Source: an uncultured Solobacterium sp.
GTDB lineage: Bacteria; Bacillota_I; Bacilli_A; Erysipelotrichales; Erysipelotrichaceae
Assembly: GCA_900552125.1 (NCBI GenBank)
Contig: URYK01000059.1
Coordinates: 1-14,009 of the forward strand
DNA: 14,009 bases
Direction: 5' to 3'
How positions within the stretch are numbered: the stretch's first letter is position 1; every line of letters starts with the position of its first letter. The translations under genes were made by a program, and so were the position numbers. The notes under the pieces are model-generated. The model saw only the letters and a list, made by a program, of their open reading frames with translations. It was not told the origin of the DNA and searched no databases. Shown piece by piece: positions 1 through 9,009 of the stretch.

Positions 1-12
1 TGGCATATATTT

Positions 13-54
13 GACGCCCTGTGATACTAAACTTACCACTTTTTCAGTGGCGTC
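13..54. other. Inverted repeats at window start, possible IS end
   Basis: Two overlapping inverted repeats are visible: CCACT (36-40) with AGTGG (46-50), and GACGCC (13-18) with GGCGTC (49-54). They share bases 49-50, so they are alternative pairings. A run resembling subterminal sequence of IS200/IS605-type elements follows at about 61-75. This could be the end of an insertion sequence lying to the left, or a terminator of the preceding gene. No coding region is evident in 1-165. Confidence 0.3.
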
Positions 55-116
55 CTATAGGTGGGGGAGGATGTCACACGATAGATTCTCGAATAGAACT
101 TCTGCATAAACAAGAT

Positions 117-126
117 TGGTATAAAT
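117..126 (+). promoter_or_regulatory. Candidate extended -10 promoter for the cas operon
   Basis: TGGTATAAAT fits an extended -10 element (TGN followed by TATAAA) about 80 bases before the cas6 start. No good -35 lies 17 bases upstream. A second possibility is TTGACC at 128-133 followed after 16 bases by TATAGG (150-155). Either would transcribe the whole cas6-cas2 operon. The assignment is inferred from motif shape alone. Confidence 0.35.
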
Positions 127-142
127 GTTGACCGATGATAGT

Positions 143-180
143 GTAAAAATATAGGGAGGGCCACAATGGCACAAATAAAA
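143..180 (+). repeat. Leader-like copy C upstream of cas6
   Basis: By hand alignment without gaps, 143-180 matches 9881-9918 of the CRISPR leader at 29 of 38 positions, including ACAATGGCAYAAATAAAA at its right end. Position 143 starts 63 bases before cas6. The same element therefore occurs at the head of the cas operon and at the head of the array. It may be a shared promoter or regulatory module, or a relic of another leader. Confidence 0.7.
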
Positions 181-205
181 ATCTTAAAGAGAAAGAAGGG
201 GGAAG

Positions 206-928
206 ATGATTCAATTTAATTTAGAGTTTGTCTTGGAAAAACCAGAGTTACCGTTAGAATTAGACCGGCTGCTGGTAAGTTTCTTAAAAGCGTCGTTAGA
301 GAGTGCTTCACCAAAGATGTTTGAGCAATTATATGATAAGAGAAGGTCAGTGGTAAAACCATACACTTTTTCTTATTATCTGCCAGGGGCAAAGTTTAAG
401 GACGAGAAGATATATTTAAGGCAGAATAAGTTCTCGATGTTTTTTTCAAACGCAGATATGGAGCAGACTATTTATTTTTTTAATGGATTTAAGAAAATAT
501 TACATCAGCGTTATCCGATGAATGGTAATTCGATGGAGCTTGTACGCATTAAAAATGTGAGGAGAAAGGAGATAAAGGATCCGGAGATTATTGTGAAAAT
601 GCAGAGTTCTCTCATAGCAAGAAGACATGATGTAGAAGAGAACAGAGATACTTATTATGTTTACGACCATCCAGAATTTTCTCAGGTAGTGAAAGAAAAT
701 GTACAGACGCTAATTGAGAGATTAGGAGTAGATGTCTCAGTAGAAGGCTTTGAGATTGTTCCAATAAAAGGCAAGAAAATTGTTGCAACGATATTTGGAA
801 GAAAGGTAGATGCGAATATTGGAATTTATAAATTATCAGGAAGTCCAGAACTTCTGACCTTTTTATATCGGACAGGGATGGGAGGCAGACGTTCGGAAGG
901 ACATGGGATGTGGGAGATAGTGTATTAA
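206..928 (+). CDS. cas6: Cas6 CRISPR RNA endoribonuclease (type I-B)
   Basis: Cas6 cuts the CRISPR precursor transcript inside each repeat to release crRNAs. At 240 residues it is a normal length for the family. The C-terminal glycine-rich RNA-binding loop is clear at residues 223-236 (TGMGGRRSEGHGMW). The early KPYTFS segment (51-56) is typical of these RAMP-fold proteins. The start ATG follows an AAGGGGG ribosome site. It is the first gene of the operon, 71 bases before cas8b. The N-terminal position that holds a catalytic histidine in many Cas6 proteins, shortly before KPxTFS, reads QLYDKRR here. The only histidines are H100, H141, H155 and H233, so the catalytic residue is unclear. It matches my memory of clostridial Cas6 proteins. 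Confidence 0.93.
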   Translation: MIQFNLEFVLEKPELPLELDRLLVSFLKASLESASPKMFEQLYDKRRSVVKPYTFSYYLPGAKFKDEKIYLRQNKFSMFFSNADMEQTIYFFNGFKKILHQRYPMNGNSMELVRIKNVRRKEIKDPEIIVKMQSSLIARRHDVEENRDTYYVYDHPEFSQVVKENVQTLIERLGVDVSVEGFEIVPIKGKKIVATIFGRKVDANIGIYKLSGSPELLTFLYRTGMGGRRSEGHGMWEIVY

Positions 929-999
929 TAGGATATTTTTAATCAGGCAAAATCTCCTACAAATTGTAACGCACATCTTACAGAAAGGGGGAGAAAAAG

Positions 1000-2775
1000 T
1001 TGGACAGAGTAATTATTACACTCGGTGATTTTCTGAAGAATGCCGGAATTGTAGGTATGAAATACTTGTTGGATATATCCGAAGCAGAAGAAGATTCAGA
1101 TTATGGTATTACATCAGATGAGCAGGGGATTTGGCTGGATAGAGACTTTGCACTTCATGCAGACTGGACAGATTTATATTTTAATGCCTGTGTAAAGTAT
1201 TTTGGAAAAAACACAGTATATCAGGGAGTACTTGACAGAATTGAGCGTTGCCTTACTAAAATAAGGGAAGATAAATGGAATCCAGGAAGAGAAGAAAAGG
1301 ACGATTTAAAGTTTATCACGGAAAAGCTGCTTTCGAATAGCTATCAGAACGGATTCAATATTATCAAAGAGAAGGTAGAGAACCCTGAAGTTTATCTGGA
1401 ACTGAAGAAGAATAAACTTAGTGATAAATTTGAATCTGATGTTTTAAGAAAGCGTTTGGAAGAATTACAGCAATTTTTAACACAGCCGTTATGTAGAGAA
1501 ACTTTTATTATGAAAAGTATAATTTATAATTATATTAACCGATTTTGGGATGGAAAATGTTTCCTTCTTCGGGTAAATGCAAAAAAGGATATGCGGGCTG
1601 TTTTTGAAAAGGATTTTTCGGAACCGTTTCATAAGTACTTAGAAGGTGAACATAAAAAAGCAAAAGATACCTGTATTGACTGTGGAAATGGGATTACTGG
1701 GAAAGAAAAGATTTCTATCGCTTTTATGAAAGAAATGGCAGATGATTTGACAAGAAAGCGTTCCGCTTTCTGGAATTGTCAGGTAGATGCCTTTTTATGT
1801 CCTGTATGTTCCTTTGTCTATGCATTAAGTCCATTGGGATTTCAAATGTATGCAAATAAGTTCGTATTTATGAATTTGAATGAAAACATATCGGTATTAG
1901 TGGATGTGAACGGTAAAAAACGAGGGAACGGTCTTAAGGAAAAAGGAGAAGAAGAAAACTATACAGTATGGTTTGCAAGGATATTGAATAAAGTTCTTTC
2001 TGACAAAGTAAAAGAACTCAATAATGTGCAGGTTATTTTAAGAGGAACACGCGCAGAAGATAATTATATGTTCAGTATTATAGGCAGAGATGCCCTACAG
2101 ATTCTGAAACAGGAAAAGGTACAGAAAGCATTGAAATATCTTGAGCAACACCCATATGTAAAACTTTCTAATGAATTTGTAAATGTTCATGAGAGCGTTG
2201 TTATGAATATTTTGCAGTATCATAAACAGTATAGTTTACTTAATCAGATTTTAAAGGAGTCTCTGGAGAATACTGGAGTAATACCAACGGCATATTGGGT
2301 TTTTGTAGTTCAATTATGCACAAGTATTGAAAAAAGAATGGAAGTAAATGTGGGGAGCATTTCTGAAGAGTTGGAACAATCGCAGCAGGGTATTGAAGAA
2401 AAACTGTCAAAGGCTAAGGAGGGGATATTTATGAGTCGTATTAAAATGAGGGATGCAGGCTATAAATTGCGTAAAGAGATTTTATTAGCAAAAAAAGCGG
2501 AAAATGATGAATGTATGAGGGGAACAATCTATCAATTACTGAATGCTTTGTCTGTGCGAAATGAAGGAAAATTTATGGATATTGTAATACGGTTGTATAG
2601 TTCAACAAAATTACCTATGGCAGATGGTTTCGTTTATATGCTTGGAAATAAGGAGAAGTTTTCAGAGTATGGCTATTCTTTTATACTGGGATTAAAGGGA
2701 AGTTATACAGATAGTAAGGATAGTAAATCAGAAGATACGAAACAGTCACAGGATGAAAGTGGGGAGGAAAATTAA
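1000..2775 (+). CDS. cas8b1: Cas8b1/Cst1, large subunit of type I-B Cascade
   Basis: This is the large subunit of the I-B effector complex, which in characterised systems reads the PAM and helps recruit Cas3. The supported mark is a split CXXC...CXXC zinc-binding pattern, C225/C228 and C267/C270, diagnostic of the Cst1 'CXXC_CXXC' family. The length of 591 residues and the position between cas6 and cas7 fit. The start is a TTG at 1000 behind an AAAGGGGGAG ribosome site, and no better ATG lies nearby. The C-terminus is hydrophilic and rich in Ser, Asp, Glu and Lys, and looks disordered. Its stop codon abuts the cas7 ATG, and the cas7 ribosome site (GGGGAGG, 2761-2767) lies within its last codons, suggesting translational coupling. 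The sequence of this family is fast-evolving, so the subtype name rests on the cysteine motif and the neighbours. Confidence 0.9.
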   Translation: MDRVIITLGDFLKNAGIVGMKYLLDISEAEEDSDYGITSDEQGIWLDRDFALHADWTDLYFNACVKYFGKNTVYQGVLDRIERCLTKIREDKWNPGREEKDDLKFITEKLLSNSYQNGFNIIKEKVENPEVYLELKKNKLSDKFESDVLRKRLEELQQFLTQPLCRETFIMKSIIYNYINRFWDGKCFLLRVNAKKDMRAVFEKDFSEPFHKYLEGEHKKAKDTCIDCGNGITGKEKISIAFMKEMADDLTRKRSAFWNCQVDAFLCPVCSFVYALSPLGFQMYANKFVFMNLNENISVLVDVNGKKRGNGLKEKGEEENYTVWFARILNKVLSDKVKELNNVQVILRGTRAEDNYMFSIIGRDALQILKQEKVQKALKYLEQHPYVKLSNEFVNVHESVVMNILQYHKQYSLLNQILKESLENTGVIPTAYWVFVVQLCTSIEKRMEVNVGSISEELEQSQQGIEEKLSKAKEGIFMSRIKMRDAGYKLRKEILLAKKAENDECMRGTIYQLLNALSVRNEGKFMDIVIRLYSSTKLPMADGFVYMLGNKEKFSEYGYSFILGLKGSYTDSKDSKSEDTKQSQDESGEEN

Positions 2776-4378
<1,603 letters not shown>

Positions 4379-4403
4379 ATTTTGTGTATTGGGGGAATGA
4401 AAT

Positions 4404-6824
4404 ATGGAGTTATATGCAAAATCAAAAGCGAAGCAATTGAGCATCAAGGAAGTAGAAGCATTAAAAGAAACTCTGGAAAGTTTTTTAGACAGTTTAGAAG
4501 GAATACTCACTCCCAAAGAAGAACAGATAATAATTCAGCAAATTCAGAAAATACAGAATCAAAAAGAAGAAAAGCAGAAAACTTTGAAAGAACATGAAGA
4601 AGATATTGTAAAATGTGCCGAAGCTTTTTTCAGAGGATATGGAAAATATTTTACTGAGATAGAAAAAATATTAATTCTCCAAGCTTGCCGCCAGCATGAC
4701 TGGGGAAAGGCAAATCTCATTTTTCAGTCCAAAGTATGTCAGAAAGTACGAGATAATCTGTCGGAGCCTGAGAAAAAAATTTCTCAGATTCCGCATGGAT
4801 TTTTAAGTGCAGTATCTATTTCTTATAAGGAATTTCAAAAATTATATGAAGGATTAGAAAAAGATGATTTTAAGGCTTTTATGACAGCGATTTATTATCA
4901 TCATGATAGAAAAGACGATTTTATTCAGGATGATATAAAAGCATATTGCCAGAAATATTATTTAAAATATCTTTCGGAATATTTGAAAGAAGAGCGGGAC
5001 AAGGTATACAGCAGCCAGATGAGAAAATTGCTTTTCCGAAATAATATGTCAAGCATAAAGTTAGATGTGAAACCTTCTCTCTGGAACAAATATGTTTTAC
5101 TCAAAGGAATGCTGAACAAATTTGATTATACAGTAAGTGCTGGTTATGAATTTGCCGAAGAAAATTCAGATCTGGAAGAAAAAAGGCTGGTAAATAATAT
5201 CAATAAAAATATGAAAGAGCAAAAATTTGCTTTAAAGCCAGCACAAAAATTCATGCAAGAAAATGTAAATAAAAATCTGGTAGTCATTGCCCCGACTGGT
5301 TCGGGAAAGACGGAAGCGGCATTGTTATGGCTTAATGGAGAGAAAGGCTTCTATACTTTACCATTAAAGGTTTCGGCCAATGATATTTATCGAAGAATCA
5401 AGGATGATTATAATTATAAGGATGTAGAACTGCTTCACTCAGATGCAATGCAAAAATATTTAGAAGAAAGTACAAATGCAGCAGATAGTATATATCAGAG
5501 ATATGAAAAAGCCAAATTATTATCTAATCCACTTACGATATGTACCGTAGACCAGCTTTTCAAATTTGTATATCGAGCATTAGGAACGGAAATTTTTGCG
5601 GCAACTTTAAAATATTCTAAAGTCATTCTTGATGAAGTGCAGTCATATGACCCACATATTATAGCAACGATTATAACTGGACTAAAACAAATTACAGAAA
5701 TGGGAGGCCGATTTGCGATTATTACAGCAACTTTTCCTCCTGTCCTAAAATATTTCATGGAAAAATGCGGATTAATCCAGGGAGAACAGTATGAATTTCG
5801 AGATTTTTCTAAAGAATCAGATATTATCCGGCATAAAGTCAAAATAAAATCAGGAGAAATGAACTTTGATGAAATACTTGAAAAAGGCCGGGATAAAAAA
5901 GTGTTAGTTATTTGTAATACTGTCACCAAAGCGCAGGAAGTTTATGAGCAGATTGAGAGCCAGTTAGAAGAGGAAGACCTCCATCTTTTGCATTCTCGAT
6001 ATGTCAAAAAAGACCGCCTGCAACTGGAAAAAATGATTAAGAATTTTTCTGAAAATGAAGAAGAATGCGGAATTTGGATTACAACACAGATAGTAGAAGC
6101 CAGCCTGGACATTGACTTTGATGTATTATATACCGAAATGTGTACGGTAGATAGTTTGCTCCAGAGAATGGGACGCTGCAATCGAAAAGGGCGTTATATT
6201 CCAGAAGAACCGAATGTCATTGTTTATGATAATGCGAATGGAAAGGGAACAGTTTATTATGAAGATATGTATGATCGTTCTCTCGAAAAACTGTATCAAT
6301 ATGAAGATAAAATATTTACAGAAGAGCTGAAAACGGAATATATCAATGCAGTTTACTGCACAGAAGAAATTAAAAAAACAAAGTATTATGAAGAGATTGA
6401 ATACTGGCTAGAACATTTTTCAACAATTCATCCTATAGAATATACCAAAGAAGATGTCGATAAAAAATTTCGAAATATTCATAGCATAACAGTACTGCCA
6501 GATATACTCTATGAAGAAAATCAAGTTCTTTTTGAAGAGGGAGTCAATCTACTCAGAACACCAAATATAAACAAAGACATAAAGAATATCATCACATCTA
6601 AATTTAGCAGTCTGACACTGGGACTTACTTACTATCGTTATAAAGATAATGGGCTAAATGGAATAGATGTCACAACAATCGGCTCTCACGGAGATGACAG
6701 AAAAAATAATTACCCTGTAACACAAATTCACAGAACATCAATGAAATATGATTTTGACCCGGATACGGGAAGGGGAAAAGGTCTTATTTTAGGGGAGATA
6801 GATGATGAGGCATGTATACTGTAA
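4404..6824 (+). CDS. cas3: Cas3 helicase-nuclease (HD plus DExH)
   Basis: Cas3 is recruited to the Cascade R-loop, unwinds the target DNA and cuts it. The 806-residue protein has both halves. The HD nuclease includes H64, H98-D99, H131, H166-H167 and probably D241. The SF2 helicase includes Walker A APTGSGKT (296-303), DEVQ (410-413), TATF (441-444) and motif VI QRMGRCNR (587-594). All expected catalytic residues are present, so it looks intact. GGGGGAA lies seven bases before the ATG. An out-of-frame ATG at 4397 is ignored. The residues before about 60 are charged and lysine/glutamate-rich. It lies between cas5 and cas4, as usual for clostridial I-B operons. Confidence 0.98.
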   Translation: MELYAKSKAKQLSIKEVEALKETLESFLDSLEGILTPKEEQIIIQQIQKIQNQKEEKQKTLKEHEEDIVKCAEAFFRGYGKYFTEIEKILILQACRQHDWGKANLIFQSKVCQKVRDNLSEPEKKISQIPHGFLSAVSISYKEFQKLYEGLEKDDFKAFMTAIYYHHDRKDDFIQDDIKAYCQKYYLKYLSEYLKEERDKVYSSQMRKLLFRNNMSSIKLDVKPSLWNKYVLLKGMLNKFDYTVSAGYEFAEENSDLEEKRLVNNINKNMKEQKFALKPAQKFMQENVNKNLVVIAPTGSGKTEAALLWLNGEKGFYTLPLKVSANDIYRRIKDDYNYKDVELLHSDAMQKYLEESTNAADSIYQRYEKAKLLSNPLTICTVDQLFKFVYRALGTEIFAATLKYSKVILDEVQSYDPHIIATIITGLKQITEMGGRFAIITATFPPVLKYFMEKCGLIQGEQYEFRDFSKESDIIRHKVKIKSGEMNFDEILEKGRDKKVLVICNTVTKAQEVYEQIESQLEEEDLHLLHSRYVKKDRLQLEKMIKNFSENEEECGIWITTQIVEASLDIDFDVLYTEMCTVDSLLQRMGRCNRKGRYIPEEPNVIVYDNANGKGTVYYEDMYDRSLEKLYQYEDKIFTEELKTEYINAVYCTEEIKKTKYYEEIEYWLEHFSTIHPIEYTKEDVDKKFRNIHSITVLPDILYEENQVLFEEGVNLLRTPNINKDIKNIITSKFSSLTLGLTYYRYKDNGLNGIDVTTIGSHGDDRKNNYPVTQIHRTSMKYDFDPDTGRGKGLILGEIDDEACIL

Positions 6825-6859
6825 TATATGATTTATGATTAAATAATGAGGACGAAGGT

Positions 6860-7357
6860 ATGACAGATAAAAGAATCACAGGTGTCATGATTTACTATTA
6901 CTTTGTTTGTAAACGAAAGCTATGGTATTTCTGCCACGAAATCAATATGGAATCGGAAAATGAAAATGTACAGTTGGGAAAGCTTTTGGATGAAAAAAGT
7001 TATGAAAGGGATGAGAAACACATCAATATTGATAATGTGATTAACATTGACTTTATCAGGGAACATCAGGAGTTACATGAAATTAAGAAAAGTAAGGCAA
7101 TTGAAGAAGCCGGAATCTGGCAGGTAAAATATTACCTTTATTATTTAGAAGAACGGGGAGTGAAAAACATTAAAGGTAAAATAGACTACCCTCTTATGAA
7201 GAAAACTTTGTTAGTAGAACTATCCAAACAGGACCGTGAAAAATTAAAATCAATTATTGATGAAATTGAATCTATGAAAAAAGAAGAATTTCCACCAAAA
7301 TTTACAGAACAAAAAATATGTAAAAAATGTGCATATCATGACTTGTGTTTTATATAA
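6860..7357 (+). CDS. cas4: Cas4 exonuclease (RecB-like, Fe-S)
   Basis: Cas4 trims prespacers and sets PAM choice and orientation together with Cas1-Cas2. It is 165 residues, typical of the short I-B form. The iron-sulphur ligands are C17 (FVCKRKLWYF) and the C-terminal C154, C157 and C163 (ICKKCAYHDLC). The PD-(D/E)XK nuclease core is seen as D64, then E74-I-K76 in HEIKKSK, and the QVKYYLYYL RecB motif (88-96). It starts 35 bases after cas3 behind a GAGGACGAAGG ribosome site. The 150 bases between its stop and cas1 are unusual and are annotated separately. Confidence 0.95.
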   Translation: MTDKRITGVMIYYYFVCKRKLWYFCHEINMESENENVQLGKLLDEKSYERDEKHINIDNVINIDFIREHQELHEIKKSKAIEEAGIWQVKYYLYYLEERGVKNIKGKIDYPLMKKTLLVELSKQDREKLKSIIDEIESMKKEEFPPKFTEQKICKKCAYHDLCFI

Positions 7358-7361
7358 AGGC

Positions 7362-7527
7362 AGCAGGGGGTACAAATGGAGCAGAGCTTCAAATATACAA
7401 ATTAGGTAAAGATAATCAAGGTGATTTGAAGAGTAGAACAAATGAAACAAAGCTTAAAATATGCTTTACTTATCTTCTGATGAACTGACTTTTCAGGAGG
7501 GGTACGAATGAAACAAAGCCTATATAT
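7362..7527 (+). repeat. Three tandem copies of the cas1 start region, 66-bp period
   Basis: ATG codons at 7376, 7442 and 7508 (the real cas1 start) are exactly 66 bases apart, each followed by related sequence. ATGAAACAAAGC is identical at 7442 and 7508; the 7376 copy reads ATGGAGCAGAGC. The two upstream frames close quickly, as MEQSFKYTN and MKQSLKYALLIF. Copies 1 and 3 also share the ribosome-site run GGGGTAC. The similarity covers roughly 30 bases per unit and then weakens. The 7376 copy may extend further as a frameshifted relic of cas1 (IYKLGKDNQGDLKSRTN against IYNNGDLKRKDN). Confidence 0.75.
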
Positions 7528-8500
7528 TTATAATAATGGGGATTTAAAAAGAAAAGACAATACATTGCAATTTACAACATATGAAGGGGACAAAAGGGAC
7601 ATACCGATAGAAAGAATTTCAGACATATATATATTGTCGGAAATGTCATTTAACACAGCGTTTATTAACTACATCTCACAGTACGGAATCCCATTACATT
7701 TCTTTAACTATTACAACTTCTATACAGGAAGCTACTATCCAAAAGAAAGCTTACTTGCCGGACAACTTCTCGTAAAACAGGTAGAACATTACACCTGCTA
7801 TGATGAGCGTCTCGTTATAGCAAAAGAATTTATCAAGGCGGCTGCAGATAATATTTATAGAAATTTACGTTACTATAACAGCAGAGGAAAAGATGTAGCT
7901 GAGTGTATGAAAGAAGTAAACAGTCTAAGAAAAAAACTAGACCACACAGAGTTTATCGAAGAACTAATGGGAATAGAAGGAAATATACGAAAAAACTATT
8001 ATAGGGCATGGAACACCATTGTAAATCAGGAAATACAATTTGAGAAAAGAGTGATGCATCCACCAGACAATATGATAAATTCGCTGATTTCTTTTGTAAA
8101 CTCCTTGATATATGCCAAAACATTGAGCGAGATTTACCACACGCAGCTAGACCCAACAATAAGTTATCTTCATGAACCAGGATTTCGAAGATATTCTTTA
8201 TGCCTTGATATATCTGAGGTATTCAAACCACTGATTGGAGACAGATTAATATTTTCTCTATTAAATAAAAACCAGATAACAGAAAAAAGTTTTACAAAAG
8301 AACTAAACTTTTTACATCTAAAAAAGGAAGCATCCCGCTTGATTGTCACAGAATTTGAAAAACGAATGAAACAGACAATCATGCACAAAGAATTAGGGAA
8401 AAAAATCTCTTATCAATATTTAATTCGGTTGGAAGCATATAAGCTCATAAAACATTTGATAGGAGAAAAAGAATACGAAGGGTTTAGAATATGGTGGTAA
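7508..8500 (+). CDS. cas1: Cas1 integrase
   Basis: Cas1 forms the (Cas1)4-(Cas2)2 complex that integrates new spacers at the leader end of the array. It is 330 residues. The metal-binding catalytic residues are E157 (GIEGNIRKNYY), H222 (YLHEPGFRRYSL) and E237 (DISEVFKP), all in their standard motifs, so it should be active. AGGAGGGG lies seven bases before the ATG. The gene ends ...FRIWW with a stop that lies within the first copy of the duplicated cas2 start region. Its own start region is preceded by two decayed copies at 66-base intervals. Confidence 0.98.
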   Translation: MKQSLYIYNNGDLKRKDNTLQFTTYEGDKRDIPIERISDIYILSEMSFNTAFINYISQYGIPLHFFNYYNFYTGSYYPKESLLAGQLLVKQVEHYTCYDERLVIAKEFIKAAADNIYRNLRYYNSRGKDVAECMKEVNSLRKKLDHTEFIEELMGIEGNIRKNYYRAWNTIVNQEIQFEKRVMHPPDNMINSLISFVNSLIYAKTLSEIYHTQLDPTISYLHEPGFRRYSLCLDISEVFKPLIGDRLIFSLLNKNQITEKSFTKELNFLHLKKEASRLIVTEFEKRMKQTIMHKELGKKISYQYLIRLEAYKLIKHLIGEKEYEGFRIWW

Positions 8501-8589
8501 AATATGTATGTGATTTTGGTATATAAAAATTTTTGTGTCTTATAGAAGAATGATGACAGAGGTAAAATATGTATGTAGTTTTAGTATAT
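8496..8589 (+). repeat. 29-bp direct repeat flanking 36 bp at the cas2 start
   Basis: Bases 8496-8524 and 8561-8589 match at 26 of 29 positions, starting with the identical GGTAAAATATGTATGT. The second copy contains the true cas2 ATG (8569). The first would encode MYVILVYKNFCVL and then stop, compared with MYVVLVYDISKD in Cas2. The interval 8525-8560 is 36 unique bases. The 65-base period equals one repeat-plus-spacer unit of the array nearby. Confidence 0.85.
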
Positions 8590-8847
8590 GATATAAGCAA
8601 AGACGAAAACGGACAAAAGAGATGGTCGCATATCTTTAAGATATGTAAAAAATATCTATCTCATATTCAAAACTCTGTATTTGAAGGTGAGATATCCAAA
8701 GTTCAATTAGTAAAACTCCAACAGGAATTAAAAGTATACATTGATTCCAATCTTGATTCTGTAATTCTATTCAAAAGCCGCCAGCAAAAGTGGCTGGATA
8801 AAGAATTTTGGGGTAAGGAAGATGATAAAACAAGCTTTATTTTATAA
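8569..8847 (+). CDS. cas2: Cas2, integration complex subunit
   Basis: Cas2 is the dimeric scaffold that bridges Cas1 dimers during spacer integration. At 92 residues it has the usual length. The N-terminal beta strand ending in the conserved Asp (VVLVYDISKD, D8), the QNSVFEGEI segment and the SVILFK strand are typical of the family. The real ATG is the second of two tandem copies of this start. GAGG at 8559-8562 provides a ribosome site. It is the last cas gene, and a leader-like sequence begins at its stop codon. Confidence 0.97.
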   Translation: MYVVLVYDISKDENGQKRWSHIFKICKKYLSHIQNSVFEGEISKVQLVKLQQELKVYIDSNLDSVILFKSRQQKWLDKEFWGKEDDKTSFIL

Positions 8848-8931
8848 AACTGTCGATGCCCGACAAGGCAAAAAATGAGGCACATCAATAATAGTATAAG
8901 TAAAGGATATGTGATAATTTTTATTTTATAA
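8839..8931 (+). repeat. Leader-like copy A after cas2
   Basis: This aligns without gaps to 9852-9944 in the leader, about three quarters identical over 93 bases and 59 of 75 in the core. It begins at the cas2 stop and contains a perfect hairpin TGTCG-ATGCC-CGACA (8851-8865), which is semi-conserved in the true leader. No repeats follow it; hicAB follows instead. The hairpin has no U-run and is not a good terminator. Confidence 0.8.
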
Positions 8932-8958
8932 TACATAACAAATTGCGTATTGATTTGA

Positions 8959-8987
8959 TTGACACATAATAAATTATGTATTAAAAT
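8959..8987 (+). promoter_or_regulatory. hicAB promoter with overlapping operator palindrome
   Basis: A consensus -35 TTGACA (8959-8964), a 17-base spacer and the -10 TAAAAT (8982-8987) sit just upstream of hicA. Inside the spacer is the palindrome ACATAAT-AA-ATTATGT (8964-8979) with perfect 7-bp arms. Further CATAA/TTATG half-sites flank it at about 8934 and 8991. This is the expected arrangement for HicB binding its own promoter and blocking RNA polymerase. Confidence 0.75.
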
Positions 8988-9009
8988 ATGTTATGTAAGG
9001 AGGGATGAG

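Noticed and set aside
91..111. A sequence starting GAATAGAAC that loosely resembles the CRISPR repeat, considered as a CreR-like regulatory RNA before cas6.
   Set aside because: Alignment needs several gaps and the following bases show no match to a cas promoter; chance similarity is likely in AT-rich DNA.
4382..4597. A 71-residue frame overlapping the cas3 start.
   Set aside because: It is out of frame with cas3, has low-complexity composition, and lies over a clearly conserved Cas3 N-terminal region.
5495..6181. Antisense open frames opposite cas3.
   Set aside because: Shadows of the cas3 reading frame, with no ribosome sites and no recognisable protein features.
8975..9003. Possible decayed CRISPR repeat after leader copy A.
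   Set aside because: The resemblance is confined to ATGTTATGTAA-like bases that are better explained by the hicAB promoter and operator half-sites.
8959..9009. N-terminal extension of HicA from a TTG start.
   Set aside because: The TTG is part of a consensus -35 box and lies upstream of the predicted transcription start; ATG 9010 has a strong ribosome site.
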